A DNA stretch of 64,000 nt, taken from contig WHVA01000271.1 in assembly GCA_015179125.1 (NCBI GenBank), positions 1-64,000 on the forward strand, written 5' to 3'. Below the pieces are notes generated by a model. It saw only the letters and a program-made list of their open reading frames with translations. It was not told the DNA's origin and ran no database searches. Below are positions 11,414-22,608 of this stretch, piece after piece. Made by a program: the position numbers and the translations under genes. Position 1 is the first letter of the stretch, and every line of letters starts with the position of its first letter. Origin of the DNA: Gautieria morchelliformis (lineage: Eukaryota > Basidiomycota > Agaricomycetes > Gomphales > Gomphaceae).

Positions 11414-12792
11414 ATGTCTTTCTATCCAGACCGTACCTCCCCCGCACCTGCACCGGACCATGATACTTTCCTTTAGGTCGTGCACGACCGAAAGGAAAGT
11501 ACCATGGTCCGGGAAGGGCCCCCGGACATGTCCCAAGGCCGCCGAATGCCTTTATATTATTTCGCTCTCATTTTTGTGAAAACCACCTTATCCCTCAGCA
11601 CCAACGGGTTACCCAGCAGATGCGGTCCCGCGTCGCCGCCAAGTTGTGGGGTTGCATGTCCCTCGAGGAGAAAACGCCCTGGAATGACGAGGCTATGAAA
11701 GTAAAACACGAGCATAAACTTCGATATCCGAAGTTTCAGTACCGCCCGACCCGGAGAGGGCCCATCAAGCGCCGACGCCAATCGAGTACTCTAGAGCAGC
11801 AGCTGCAAAAATGTGAAGAGTTGGTTCGCACGTACAACGGAGATGGATATCCCCGTGATGTGTGGTTGCCGTATCACGGGGATATCCATCTCCGTTCCTT
11901 GCCCCAGGAACATGTCTTCATGGAGCCTTTGGTTCGGGAGCCGTCTCCCCCAAGGAGCATAGGTCGAATGGACAGAAGGCTTCTTCTGTCCATTCGACCT
12001 ATGCTCCTTGGGATACTCAATGCTCTCAAGAAACCATAAATGACTCTTCGTTGCCTCTCAGTGCAGTCGCACACGTAGAAGGACGATGTAACCGGGAGCC
12101 CCAGGCAGATACCCGTCCAAAGGTGAATTTAACTCTGTATTCGGAAACGAGTGTTGTTCACCGTAGAGTTAGGCAACTTAAGCAATATATGCTTGGCCCG
12201 TGGGATCGAATGTAACTTGTGCCCCGAGCTGATGTGCCCCAAGCTGATCATAAGTTATGATCAGCTTGGGGCACATCAGCTCGGGGCACAAGTTACATTC
12301 GAGCCCACGGGCCAAGCATATATTGCTGCATACCCAAGTTCATCTGAGAACCAAGCGACGATGCAGCACCTCTCTCCTCCAGTAATGCATGGTTTTTCAT
12401 GCCTTCCAGGAGTCGGCTCTAGTCATCCCGCCTTTCAACAAGCATCCTACACCGCGCCCCAGCCCGCCAGCGGTACTTTGCCTCCTGTTGTTTCCGAGCC
12501 TTTCCCAATGCCAGTCGAGGCGCATGCGCATTTTGAGGGACTTGGCCTCGGGTTGCCTGCTTCCGATTCAGGGAATGCTTCCGCTTCATTCCCTGTTGAT
12601 CTCGGGTTTTCGACAAATATGATCGATTTTTCCGGGCTCTTTGGAAGCTCCAGTGAATTCCATGAGGCCCTTGTGTTAGGTCTGGGCAACACTCATGCTG
12701 GTTCAGAGTGGTTAACAGCCCCGATAGAGGACCTTTTACAGGTCAGTGCCTCTTCTACCGAGAATCTGGGATTCTCTTCAACTGTCGGATGA
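11414..12792 (+). CDS. HMG-box transcription factor, four exons, apparently intact
   Basis: A sequence-specific nuclear DNA-binding protein. My model is ATG at 11414; exons 11414-11432, 11477-11854, 11908-12122 and 12169-12792. Introns of 44, 53 and 46 nt all begin GT and end AG. Intron 1 ends in a pyrimidine-rich CTTTCCTTTAG. Intron 3 is the weakest call. The joined frame is 1236 nt (411 residues) with stop TGA at 12790. The HMG box spans about residues 26-98: PRPPNAFILF opens it, then VAAKLWGCMS, EEKTPW, and HKLRYPKFQY followed by a basic RRGPIKRRR. This is the MATA_HMG/Sox-like type seen in fungal mating-type and related regulators. The C-terminal half is Ser/Pro/Gly-rich, as in activation domains. 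Four long inverted repeats lie in it, two spanning splice junctions. A role at a mating-type locus cannot be decided, since no homeodomain or pheromone genes are nearby. Confidence 0.8.
11453..11512. repeat. Inverted repeat A, 30-bp arms, no loop
   Basis: Arms 11453-11482 and 11483-11512 are complementary with two mismatches (11463/11502 and 11475/11490). It spans the 3' splice site of intron 1 (AG at 11475-11476), so the pre-mRNA hairpin would bury the acceptor. Confidence 0.9.
11836..11896. repeat. Inverted repeat B, 24-bp perfect arms, 13-nt loop
   Basis: Arms 11836-11859 and 11873-11896 are perfectly complementary. The left arm contains the 5' splice site of intron 2 (GT at 11855) and the right arm lies wholly inside that intron. 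Confidence 0.92.
11949..12012. repeat. Inverted repeat C, 30-bp perfect arms, 4-nt loop
   Basis: Arms 11949-11978 and 11983-12012 are perfectly complementary with a GCTT loop. It lies within exon 3 and the modelled frame stays open through both arms. Confidence 0.93.
12181..12327. repeat. Inverted repeat D, 73-bp arms, 1-nt loop
   Basis: Arms 12181-12253 and 12255-12327 are complementary with a single mismatch (12205/12303). The total of 147 nt is exactly 49 codons and lies within exon 4, so the frame is kept. As RNA it would be a long, nearly perfect duplex. Confidence 0.95.
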
Positions 12793-13770
12793 TCCTGCAT
12801 GCCCACATGCGTCCTGTCAGCCATTTGATACATGTATGTCTGTTGTCGGTTTTCACCGTTTCGAAATACCCAGTTCCCCCTTCATGCTTAGATCTCCTAT
12901 TACTATTTTGTACATACAACTTCAAGCTTTCTGTTCACCACTATTCAGGATCAATATTGAAGTTACAGTGCGTCTATCGTAAGGGCTACAGAAGTGTCTG
13001 AGGAACCCAAGTAAGATTACTTTGGTCATTGAATCTACGGCTGCCAGTGATCCCGGCCTTGAGTCTGCTTGAGTGCCTTCTAATTTTTCCGATCTTTGAT
13101 ACATCAGGGTTAGAGTGAGCAGATAGTTCCGTTCATTCGTCTGGTTGAAGTGCATGCTTCACTCTCAACTGGGCCAGTGTCGTGAGTATCTTGATATGGG
13201 ATACTGGTACTACCACTGTCGGGTAGCTCAGAAACCCCCCGTGGGGCACTGGGAAAGCGACCCACCCAAAACGGTAAATTCAAGTGGCTTGGATCGGCAC
13301 AATATTGTCGGACGTGTCTATTTCACACTCCCCTGATCTTTTCTTTCTTTCTACCGCCAGCCTATCATCCAATTCTATATACATCCTTATTTCTTGTCTT
13401 TTTTTTTTTGTTTCACCATCTTTCCCTTCTCGGTTGACTCCAACAAGGCGATCAGACTTCATGTTTGCATGCAGCTTTTCTTGGAGGTCCTATCGAAAGT
13501 TATGTAACAGTAGAGAAATCCGTAATGGATATGGAGGAGGAGCAATTCGATGAACTGGAGCAACGCTGGGACGAAAGGAAATTCCGCCACAACCACCCAC
13601 AAAGGGTCGGTTTGGTCGAAAATGAAAAGGGATAGTAATACAGGTTCAAAGAAAATTAAGGAAATTTTTAAAAAAATCATAGAATGAATTTCAGCATAAT
13701 TTCAGATCAAAATCGAAAGAAAGAAAGACAATATATGAAGGAAATGTCACTGGAGGCATATCAAAATTTT
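12793..13770. other. Region downstream of the HMG-box gene, no gene seen
   Basis: This probably includes the 3' UTR of the HMG-box gene. Pyrimidine-rich tracts lie at 13336-13436. No open frame here has a recognisable motif. Confidence 0.5.
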
Positions 13771-14127
13771 CTGGTCTGAAGAACTGATCTAAAAACTGTA
13801 AAGATATTCCAAATGTTTTTAGTGTTTTAATGTAAAAAAACTTTAATAAAATTTTGTGTTTTTGTTAGAATTTGTTGGGCAAGAAAATTGAAAATTGTAA
13901 AAATGTTTAAAGTTTTTCCAGGGTTTTTTGGGTTTTTTATAAGTTTCTTTGTGAAAACACAAAGAAACCCATAAACAACCCTGCAAAAAACTTTGATTTT
14001 TTTCCAATTTTCTTGCTTGACAAATTCTAATAAATACACAAAATTTTATTAAAGTTTTTTCTACATAAAAAAACACTAAAAATATTCAGAAAATCTTTAC
14101 AGTTTTTTGAACAATTTTTCAGACTAG
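13771..14127. repeat. AT-rich foldback (MITE-like) element
   Basis: The left half (from about 13773, GGTCTGAA) is an imperfect inverted copy of the right half (ending near 14125, TTCAGACT). Matching blocks include ACTGTAAAGAT against ATCTTTACAGT and ACTTTAATAAAATTTTGTG against CACAAAATTTTATTAAAGT. The centre, near 13955-13965, has a smaller hairpin, GTTTCTTTGTG against CACAAAGAAAC. No coding capacity is seen. A clean target-site duplication was not identified. Confidence 0.75.
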
Positions 14128-14147
14128 TAAACCTTTCTATGCCTGCA

Positions 14148-14536
14148 GTGTGTTGGGTTTGAAGTCTGGTGCACATATGCACCCAACATGAGTGGACCTT
14201 TTCACCAAAGGTGGAGGCCCGCTATCCCTCCTGCACCTGCGGGACAGGTTTGTGGGTAGGTTTTGCTTGTGTGCATGCCTTGCAGAAACTTGGCTGACTC
14301 AATGTATCTAGGTCAAGTCCAGTTATGGTACCATCCTGGATGAGCTTCCAGGCGGTCTGCAGGGATATATGGCCCATGTGCCAGTGCAATTCATCTATTG
14401 TGAGTGCCTTCCATGCTATATTTGCTGGCGCTGCCACGAACCTATGCTCTACCTTGTAGAGCCCACTCAAGAGTGGGACCTGTCCCAGCAGCACTGTTGG
14501 AATTTTGGGAAGAGGGGACACAGAGGAAGGGGACAG
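14148..14536 (-). pseudogene. Copia remnant: GAG-pre-integrase/integrase zinc-binding segment
   Basis: On the minus strand the frame at 14560-14222 reads GLYKVEHRF, then DELHWHMGHIS and FCKACTQAK. These are the His and Cys ligands of the copia GAG-pre-integrase/integrase HHCC region. The same blocks occur in the copia element at 40678-45961. Nothing of protease, catalytic integrase or RT is left. A short piece at 14148-14186, bounded by TGTTGGGT and ACCCAACA, may be the end of its LTR. Confidence 0.7.
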
Positions 14537-17188
14537 TGTAAATATGATATTTACCCGCATTGCCCTTAAGGCAATGTGCGCTACTGGACTAGCTTAGCTA
14601 ATCACTGTACAGTTCTTGTGTGGGAACCGTGCGGCGGTTCCCCAGATCTTACCTTACACTGTCACTATGTAGCACACAGAATTACCACATCTTGGTCGAG
14701 TTCTGCTTGCCCTTGTGACACAAGGCTTTAAGATACACTATCTTACACCTTTTTGAACTTCCTGTGGTTGTTCGCCCAGCGAACAACTGAATTGTGGAAA
14801 TCTGCACGATCTTGAAAAAGATCGCTGCGTCGACGGCTGTTTACCGTTGAACATCATCAAGTAGACCCTCTACTGTCGACTGCGAGCGTGATGATTCCAC
14901 GCAGTCGAAGAAGGACCTGAGCTTCTAGCTCACAGACAACCCCCCAGGCACAGCCTAGCGACACAACGGCTGATGCTACCCTGGACCAAAAGTCCAGGAC
15001 ACCAGAAGATGGAGAGATTGTAGATCTCACCGCGCTGGTCCCCCCAATAGGGGATGAGCAAGGACCCGACCACGTATCACCCAGCGTGGCCGAAGAGGGG
15101 ACACCGATGGACAACAACCCGGCGTCCCCGCCCCACTCCCCCTGGCCCCGGAACAAGGGAAAGGGTGGAGATGTATCACCATCGTCCAATGGGAGAACCT
15201 CAAGAGCGGGGCATGCTTCGATATGATCTCAAAGTAGAAACTCAGCCTGCCGCTTATGAAGTCGAGCGACGACCGTTGTCCCTGATGGGGCACGACAACC
15301 CAAAAGACGAGCGCCCGACGATGATGGGCAAGCCTTGGAATATTCACAGCATTGACAACGAGACAGCGGATGAAATGGCCAAGCAAGTGCACCACACATT
15401 GCACTGGAACACGCTCACAGGCCATAAGCATGAGCATATAGCGTTGCAGCTCAACGATATCGCAATGGCCCTCATGCAGTTCAGTAAGGAGCTCCACCAA
15501 ACAGAGGAGGTCCGACAATGGGACGCGGCATCGCTAGAGGACGTGCAGAAGGCACTTCGCTCACGCGAAGAGCCCATAGCGTCCATCAGGAGCACGCCCC
15601 ATGTGGCAGCGAGCGAACAAGACTGCTCCCCCGACGACCAATGATGACAGGAACGGGACTGACGATGCATGCCGCCGCTGACCCCCCGGTTGAACAAGAC
15701 GTACGATTCAGAAGTGAATCGCACATGGAACTGGCTGTGCCAATGAGCAGCTGTAGGACGATCCAACAGATTGTCAGAGAACAGGTTGTCTCAGAGCCCG
15801 ACTCTGAGACCATGACAGAGAGCCTAGAGCTCGAGGCCGTGCACTGGCAAAGGAAAGAAGCCAGTGTGGCGTGTCGCCACACATGGGCTCTTGAGCTGCT
15901 AGTGCAGAACGCTGCAGCTGCCATGGCCCAGGGCCACACCAACCGGCAGCCCGACGAGCTGCTGACGTGTGCTGTACAAGATGCACGGCAAGCGCACGCA
16001 ACCTACAATAGTAGGCTGCGCCTGCACAACGCAGGGATGATGGGCAAAACTCGTCACATGCCCCTGCCAGAAGGCCATGCACTGGAGGCGCCCGGCCCAG
16101 AAACAGACCCAGCCCCGGACCCCATCAGAGCATACACTGACATGGCCCACGTGACATCACAACCGTGCGACCGGTCCATGGCCCCAACTGAGGGCCAGGG
16201 CATACCAGACCAGCCAGACAGCGTGCAAGAGCCATATGACGGTATCACACGAATGATACGCATCGCGATGGCCAACACCATTGACATGGACCCTGAGAAG
16301 TCCGCGCTGGCAAAGGCTGGCGTAAAGCTGGCCCATCCCAAGCCATATGCGGGAGGGTCTGACCTCAAAGAGTTTGAGATCTTCGTTGCGGCCATCTTGA
16401 GATGGCTCAAGATGAATTGCCTGCTGGGGCCGACCAGCATCAATATGCAGGTCGGGTATGTGGGCACTCGCCTCACCGGCAAAGCCCAGGAATGGTTTCT
16501 TTGAAATGTTCCATGTTTCAACTGCCAGGTCCGCGATTGGACCCTGGAGATGGTGATGCAGGGCCTGCAGAAGCAGTTCCTGCACACCCTAACATACCAC
16601 CACAAGTTCAATGTGGTCATGCAGGGTGCAAAGACTGTTCAGGAAATGCTGAACAGCCTCACGAAATAGGCGGCTCACATGATACAGCCGCCAGATGACT
16701 ACACATTCTGGAGACGGTTCATGTCAGCTTTGCATGAAACGCTGCGCAATGAGGTCCTCAAGAAGGGCTACAACGCAGAAAGCAGCTCTATCGAGCAGCT
16801 CTTTGAAGCAGCCCGCATGATCGAGGAAGCATCCTGCTACATCCTGGGGATGCGTCAGGCAGAGAGCGCGGCCGCAATGGCCAGCACATCATGGTTTGCG
16901 CTGAGAAAACTGGTGCCGCAGACAGGCCCAAGCAGGCCTGCCCCTTTCCAGAGGAGCGGGATGTCCCAGCGTCCACAGCCACCCCGCCCTACCCTGGCGG
17001 GATGGCCACCTGACACTAAGCAGCCTCAGGCCTTGGGAAGCTCATCAAAGCCCAGCTTCCCTCCAAAACCATCAGGTCGACCACCGGATTGAACCGGCAA
17101 TTCTCCAAGCAGCGTCACATGCTTTGAATGTGGCCAGCCAGGGCACAGAAAAGCGGAGTGTCCGCGGCTCAAGTCCGGCATAGGAGGA
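14537..17188 (+). mobile_element. Decayed Ty3/gypsy-type element: putative LTR plus gag, truncated by LINE copy 2
   Basis: This starts at TGTAAATATG next to the copia scrap. About 330 nt of LTR-like sequence follow, with several short hairpins (for example GAACCG/CGGTTC and GTTCGC/GCGAAC), then a long gag region. It stops abruptly where the 5' end of LINE copy 2 begins. No protease, RT or integrase of this element is in the window. The LTR boundary is inferred. Confidence 0.6.
14960..17188 (+). pseudogene. Gypsy-type Gag, frameshifted and truncated
   Basis: Gag forms the virus-like particle. The coding signal runs through at least three frames. An acidic N-terminal segment (GEIVDLTALV) ends near 15222. 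A helical segment covers 15210-15644. A long frame (15518-16504) holds the retrotrans_gag-like block, with PYAGGSDLKEFEIF and LTGKAQEWF. The block resumes after TGA at 16502-16504, carries an in-frame TAG near 16667, and continues in the frame ending at 17092. A single zinc knuckle CFECGQPGHRKAEC lies near 17120-17160, just before the LINE junction. Multiple indels and stops make it a relic. Confidence 0.75.
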
Positions 17189-17326
17189 CTTTCTCACACC
17201 TACCACCACACCCAAAAACCAAAAACCACCGTTCCTACCCATTCACTTGCTAAAAAGCACCCAATTCCATTGCTGGCCACAGTCAGCGGTGACATCCAGC
17301 TTCTGTGAAAAGAAGCAACCGAAACG

Positions 17327-19076
17327 ATGCCGCCGAGCATCGATCCCCAGGTGCCCGCCACGTCACAGGCTCGCACGACAGCAGGCGCCACGCAACAGAC
17401 CACCAACAGAACCACAGCCGATCTATTGCTAGAGCCAAACACATCAGTGTGAACGAGGGAACAAGCCAGGCTTTTTCTCGACAAGCAAGGATACTATGCA
17501 AAAGACGACCCGCTGTTGGCGGAACAGCTGAGCTACGCCCTGCTATTGCTCGCACACAACGTCAGTGGGAAAACTTTGCAGGAGGGAGTGAGAGCGATCG
17601 CCATACTAATGTTAGAAGAAGCGGCGAGGGTAACGGGAGCAGCAGTAATGCGGCACGTCGAAAAGCACCTCGAGCTGACCCTTGCAAAAATAGAGGAGAC
17701 AGTCCAGAATGCAAAAGAGACGATGGAGCTGGCAAAAATGGCCACAGAAGGGGCAAGCAACGTCATAGAACACCTCCACACCATGGGTGGGTGGAAGCAA
17801 CAAGAGGAGGGAAGCGGAGCGAGAGGAGCGACATACGCGGCTGCACTTAAAGGTAACGTACCGTTCTCACACCCCAACAATCTGGCGAGAGTGAAAGCGA
17901 AGGCGAGACAAATACTAATAGACGGAGACCCACAAGGAGAACAGAATGAGCTCAGCAGATTGACGGAACAAGAACTAGTAGCAAAAGTGAATGAAGCGAT
18001 AGAAAACCTAGAGGAAGATCACGAGCACACCGACATAATCTTCATCGGGGCCAAGAAGCTTGTGAACGGGGGAGTAGTACTTGACATGGAGACTGAGGAG
18101 GCGGCGAGATGTGTCAGAGAGTACAAGAACACATTCCTAAGCAAATTCAGTGGGACAGCTATAATATAAGACCGCGCACTATCGGTAATAGTGGAATATG
18201 TGCCGCTAAGCCACTCACCTGACGCACTAGCCGAGATGAGGAAGATAGAAAGGGACTCGAAGCTCCCGATAGGCACCTTGCTATCCACCCGGTGGATAAA
18301 ACCCATGCACAGAAGGACGGCGGGACAAAAATCCGCCCATATCATAGCAAAGTTCACCACCACAGAGTCAGCAAACCAAAGTATAAGAGACGGGTTAATA
18401 GTGGTGGGGAAAAGAACGTGGGCCAGGAGAATGAAGAGGGAACCACGGTGGTGCCTCAAGTGTCAAAGATATAACGCGCGACACATCGCAGCAGAATGCA
18501 ATGGCAGAGAGACGTGCGGGACGTACGGCGGGGAGCATAGAACAGCTGAGTGTGAGGAAAGTGACCCAAGCCGATTCAAATGTGTAAACTGCGACAAAAA
18601 TGGCCATGCGTCATGGGATAGAACCTGCCCGGTCCTCAAAGCAGCCTGCGCCGCGACAGAAAAGAGCGATCTGGAACACACTTATAGGTTTTTCCCAACG
18701 ATGACCCTTGGACATGGGAACAGCAAGGAGAAGCGGAGGACACCATGGATGCGGGAGAGCTAATAAAAAGGGTCAGGGAACAAGAGGACAGGAGATGGAG
18801 AGAGATGGAAATAGAGACTTGAATTGGGAGACAGACACGCGACCACAGCAATGGGAGACGGCAATGGAACAGGAGAACCTGTGAAATAGAGAAAGAATGG
18901 AAAGTAGAGGAAGCACATGGGGAAGAAGGCGACGGGCGAACCCGCGAGTAGGACATATGGATCAAGGGTGGCAGGATAAACATCAGAGTGAGGGTCGGCA
19001 AAGCCGACTGGATGATTATGGAATTGGGCCCACCCGCGAGCAGGCACAAACAATACAGCAGGACACAACAACCTAA
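17327..19076 (+). pseudogene. LINE copy 2 ORF1, nonsense and frameshift damage
   Basis: It begins at ATG 17327, in the same context as copy 3. An early TGA at 17451-17453 replaces an Arg codon seen in copy 1. A TAA at 18167-18169 and a frame change near 18700 follow. The N-terminal block, coiled-coil segment, FIGAKKL and three zinc knuckles (about 18460-18630) are all recognisable. In the second knuckle CGTC has become CGTY, losing a zinc ligand. The ORF ends with TAA at 19074, eight bases before the ORF2 ATG, so the ATGA overlap of copies 1, 3 and 4 is lost. Confidence 0.82.
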
Positions 19077-21058
19077 GCCAGGGATGAATGAAGAGAATCA
19101 ACAAATACAAAATTTGAGAATCAGACAACAAAACCTCAACAAGTCGTTGACGGCGACGGCGGAGATGCTAGCTAAGTGCTCACCCGACCGATATGATATA
19201 CTCGCGATCCAGGAACCATACATTGACTTTTTGGGAAATTCTAGGGCCACACACGGCTGGTACTCGGTATACCCGAAAACACACTTCCAAGAGAAAGGGC
19301 TGTGAACGAGATCGATGATACTGGTAAATAAAAGGATAGCCACGAGTGCATGGGAGGCGGTGGAAGTAGGATCACCGGATGTCACGGCAGTGAAAATCAA
19401 GACAAATTTGGGTGACATTCTGGTAGTCAATATATACGCTGACTGCACTCGATCAGACAGCATAAGAGCCATATGGAGACACGTACAGCAGCGAGCAGCA
19501 GAAGAAAACGCACACGAACGCAGGACAGAAGGGATGGTATGGCTCGGGGATTTCAACAGACATCACCCCATGTGGGACGAGCTGCGCAACTCCCACCTCT
19601 TCACCAGGGCCAACTTAGATGAGGCGCAAGTGCTACTAGATGCTATAGCCGAACATGGCTACACATGGCGCTACCCAAGGATGTACCTACGCTCAAGGCG
19701 ATGGCAACGGGAAACTACACTCGAACTGATAATGTGTTCGCTTCATCCCCACTCAGAGAAAACATAATCAGTTGCATTACAGTACCGGAGGAGCGCCCGC
19801 CGAAAACAGACCACCTCCCAATTGATACCACGTTCGATGTCGCCGTCAAAACTAGCACACAGGGCCTGAAACCAAATTATAGACAGGTAGATTGGAAGGA
19901 ATACAAAACAATGCTCGAAGCTAAGTTGGAAGAAAGATCAGCGAACCCACGCCGCTCACCTCCCAACAGTTCCACCACCATCTGCAAGAGATGGTCACAG
20001 CTATCTTAGAAACCACAGAGGAGATGGTACCAAAAAGCAGGCCATCAGCGTACGCGAAATGCTGGTGGTCCCTGCAACTGATGCAAGTCAGAATGGAAAC
20101 AAGGCGGCTCGGAAGGAAGTCGTACGCGAACAGGAGAGATCCAACACACGCGGCGCATGAGGAATACAGGACAGCCAGGAACCGTTATGCTGAGGCCATA
20201 GAAAAGTCCAAAAGGGAGCACTGGAGAGACTTTCTTGAAAGTATAAACCATAAGATGATATGGACTGCACACTGATATGCCGCGACAGACGCAAGTGATG
20301 GGGGGCAGACACGTGTCCTGACATTGACGGCACAGAAGGCAAATGGTGCAAAGACAATAGCGGTAACCAATGAACGGAAGGCAGAGATGCTATTCACCAC
20401 CTTCCCCGAGCCAGGGAACGCGCCAGAGCAAATACCGACCCAATATGAGTACCCTCCACCAGCGTTCGAATTCCAGCCAATATCAGATGAACAAATCCGA
20501 AGAGCGGTAGACAACCTCAACCGATTTAAAGCACCGGGAGAGAACGGTATCCCAAATGAGCTCATAAAACAATGTATTGACATCCTCCTACCCTACATAG
20601 GTCCTCTGTTTCATGCAACGTTCGACCTCGGAGTATACCCGGCAGAATGGAGAAACTCCATCACAAAAGTCCTTCGAAAACCAGGCAAAGCTGATTATAC
20701 CACTCCCAGAGCATATCGACCGATCGCCCTATTGGACACTATAGGAAAAGTGCTATCAGCATGCATTGCAGAGGACCTGGTAAAGATGACGGAAAAACAT
20801 CGGCTCTTACCAGACAACCATTTCGGATGCAGGCCGGGAAGAATGATGACCGATGCAGTGCACTATGTAGAAGCAGAAGCGAAGGATGCATGGAGAAGGG
20901 GAAAGGTATTGGGAGTATTATACCTGGACATCAAGGGAGCATTCCCAAGCATCATGCTAGATAGATTGACTCACAATATGCGCAAAAGGGGAATACCTAG
21001 GGAATACATGGATTGGATACGAAGAAAGGTCCAGAATAGACTGACAACCGTCAGCTTT

Positions 21059-22608
21059 TTTGGATTAAGGTGTTAATTAGTGCCTTTCAACAAGTAGAAT
21101 CTATTGCTCAGTGATTGAAACCACTATGTTCACCTCTCTTCTATGTGCTGACTAAGCCTTTCGAGGCACGTCCAGCACTGATGAATGAGAGTCACGTGAC
21201 CGTGTCGACAGAAGAACGGTGTCGATCCAAGGGATAACCAAATCAAAAGTGTTCGCTTTTAAGGTAGTGTAGAGTAAACAGTGATAGTAGACCCTCGACG
21301 AAGATTTGGAATAAACTATCAAGATCTGAGCTCTGTAGCTATCAAACAAGACTACAGTAATTTCAGGAGGCAGAATAATCGTTTCTGGATAATTTCGTTC
21401 ATACATTTGTACTAGCTACTTATACTATATTGATAGTAACTACTAGTGTTCAAGATATTGGACGGATGGGTCGAAAAGCTACTTGTAACTAAGGGGTGAC
21501 TAATTTATAGTCATAAAGTCATGGGGTGATGGGGATGGTGTTAGGATTGTCTGGGCTTTGGAATAGAGATCTGTACTTAGCATACAAAGCCCCTGTCCAC
21601 ATGATGTTAAGATAGTAATCAGTCAGACGTGTCATGGGGTTCAAATAGAAAAATGGAGCTGAGTTTACCCTGCCCAGCATATATGCTGGGCTTGGAGATG
21701 GGGCCGCTGTCTCTGTGCCCTTTCTGTAGGGCAGCTGATTGAATATGTATGCTGCAGGTGACTTTCTCAGGTCGCTCCACAGCATGCTGTACTCCTTGTG
21801 CAGTATATTGTCCTCTGCGGCGTTTGGTGCCCGCACCCCTCGGTGCCTATGGCCTGGCGCCTGTCGACGTCATGGCCGATGCCATCACTGTCAGGGGACA
21901 CCCTGTTTTCCATTTCCAGTTCCGACACCACACCCAGTTCCGACTCCATTTCCGACTCCGCTTCCGGTTCCGATTCCATCTCCGCCTCCGCTTTCGGAAA
22001 TGATTCCGCTTCTGGGAGAACTTCCACCAGTTCTGCTCGCCTTGCCAGTTCCACTCCAATTTCCGAGTTCCACTCTTGGAACAGTGTCGGAAATCAAGCG
22101 ACTCGCGTAATAGGTGGCATCAAGGGTCGATCAAGGGTCAGAGAGATGCAGGGTTGATGGCGGGTGCCAAGTGTTGTCCCTGGCTGCGCAGCGTAGTATA
22201 ATACGGGCTCACTGACATTGGGGGTCCTTAGACTTTTCTCTTTGGATTTCCCCTTGTCATGTGAGAATCCCCCCTCTTGTATACTCTGTCCATTTATACA
22301 GACTTTGGATTTCCCCTTGTCAGTTGTGTGGTAGTGTGATCTCCACAACTAGCCAGGGTTGCCCTTACAATCACTCGATAGGCGCGCCGTCCCTGATCGA
22401 CCGCACATGGTCGATGCTCGAACTTCTGTATATTACCCGATCTATGGGTAAGATAGCATGTCGTAAATTCGTGTGATCGTCGTCTGCGCCGACGTCTATC
22501 ATAAATGTTATTTCTGTTTCTTTTGATCTTTTTCTTTTCTTTTCTTTCTTTATTAGTTTCTTTTATATATAAGTAATTTGAAATGGAATAGTTGTGTTTA
22601 TCACAACA
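21059..22608. mobile_element. Unclassified insertion in LINE copy 2, itself carrying a solo LTR
   Basis: The LINE RT sequence breaks after AGCTTT (21053-21058) and resumes with AGCTTT (22609-22614), a 6-bp target-site duplication. The left edge starts TTTGGATTAAGG, so on the minus strand the insert ends in a short A run. Minus-strand open frames (21836-21519 and 21406-21152) show no domain I recognise. A pyrimidine-rich tract lies at 22515-22564. The insert length is 1550 bp including the 481-bp solo LTR. A minus-strand retroposon is one possibility; the class is unresolved. Confidence 0.6.
21889..22369 (+). mobile_element. Solo LTR of the chromovirus family, TSD ATCAC
   Basis: A 481-bp sequence starting TGTCAGGGGACACC and ending GCCCTTACA. 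Perfect 5-bp duplications ATCAC flank it at 21884-21888 and 22370-22374. It is closely similar, in reverse orientation, to the LTR at 58413-58901. The first 130 bp are a run of degenerate TTCCGA/TTCCGC units. It is the product of recombination between the two LTRs of a lost full element. Confidence 0.95.

Noticed and set aside
11453..11512. Inverted repeat A as a mini-insertion with an ACCATG duplication that breaks the gene
   Set aside because: Excising 44 nt there restores the frame, but a GT-AG intron at 11433-11476 does so equally well with a normal acceptor, so no exotic excision is needed.
11836..11896. Inverted repeat B as a translational-bypass-type element between GGATATCC repeats
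   Set aside because: A canonical 53-nt intron (11855-11907) gives the same downstream frame and is the simpler explanation.
13827..14076. Two overlapping minus-strand ORFs of 70 and 77 codons
   Set aside because: They are low-complexity AT-rich translations inside the foldback element with no domain.
14248..14560. A functional copia integrase gene
   Set aside because: Only the zinc-binding segment remains. The catalytic core, RT and RNase H are missing.
21894..22030. Array of short TTCCG-like units considered as a CRISPR or satellite array
   Set aside because: Units are 6-12 nt and degenerate with no spacers. The array lies inside a TSD-flanked LTR and also occurs in the chromovirus LTR.
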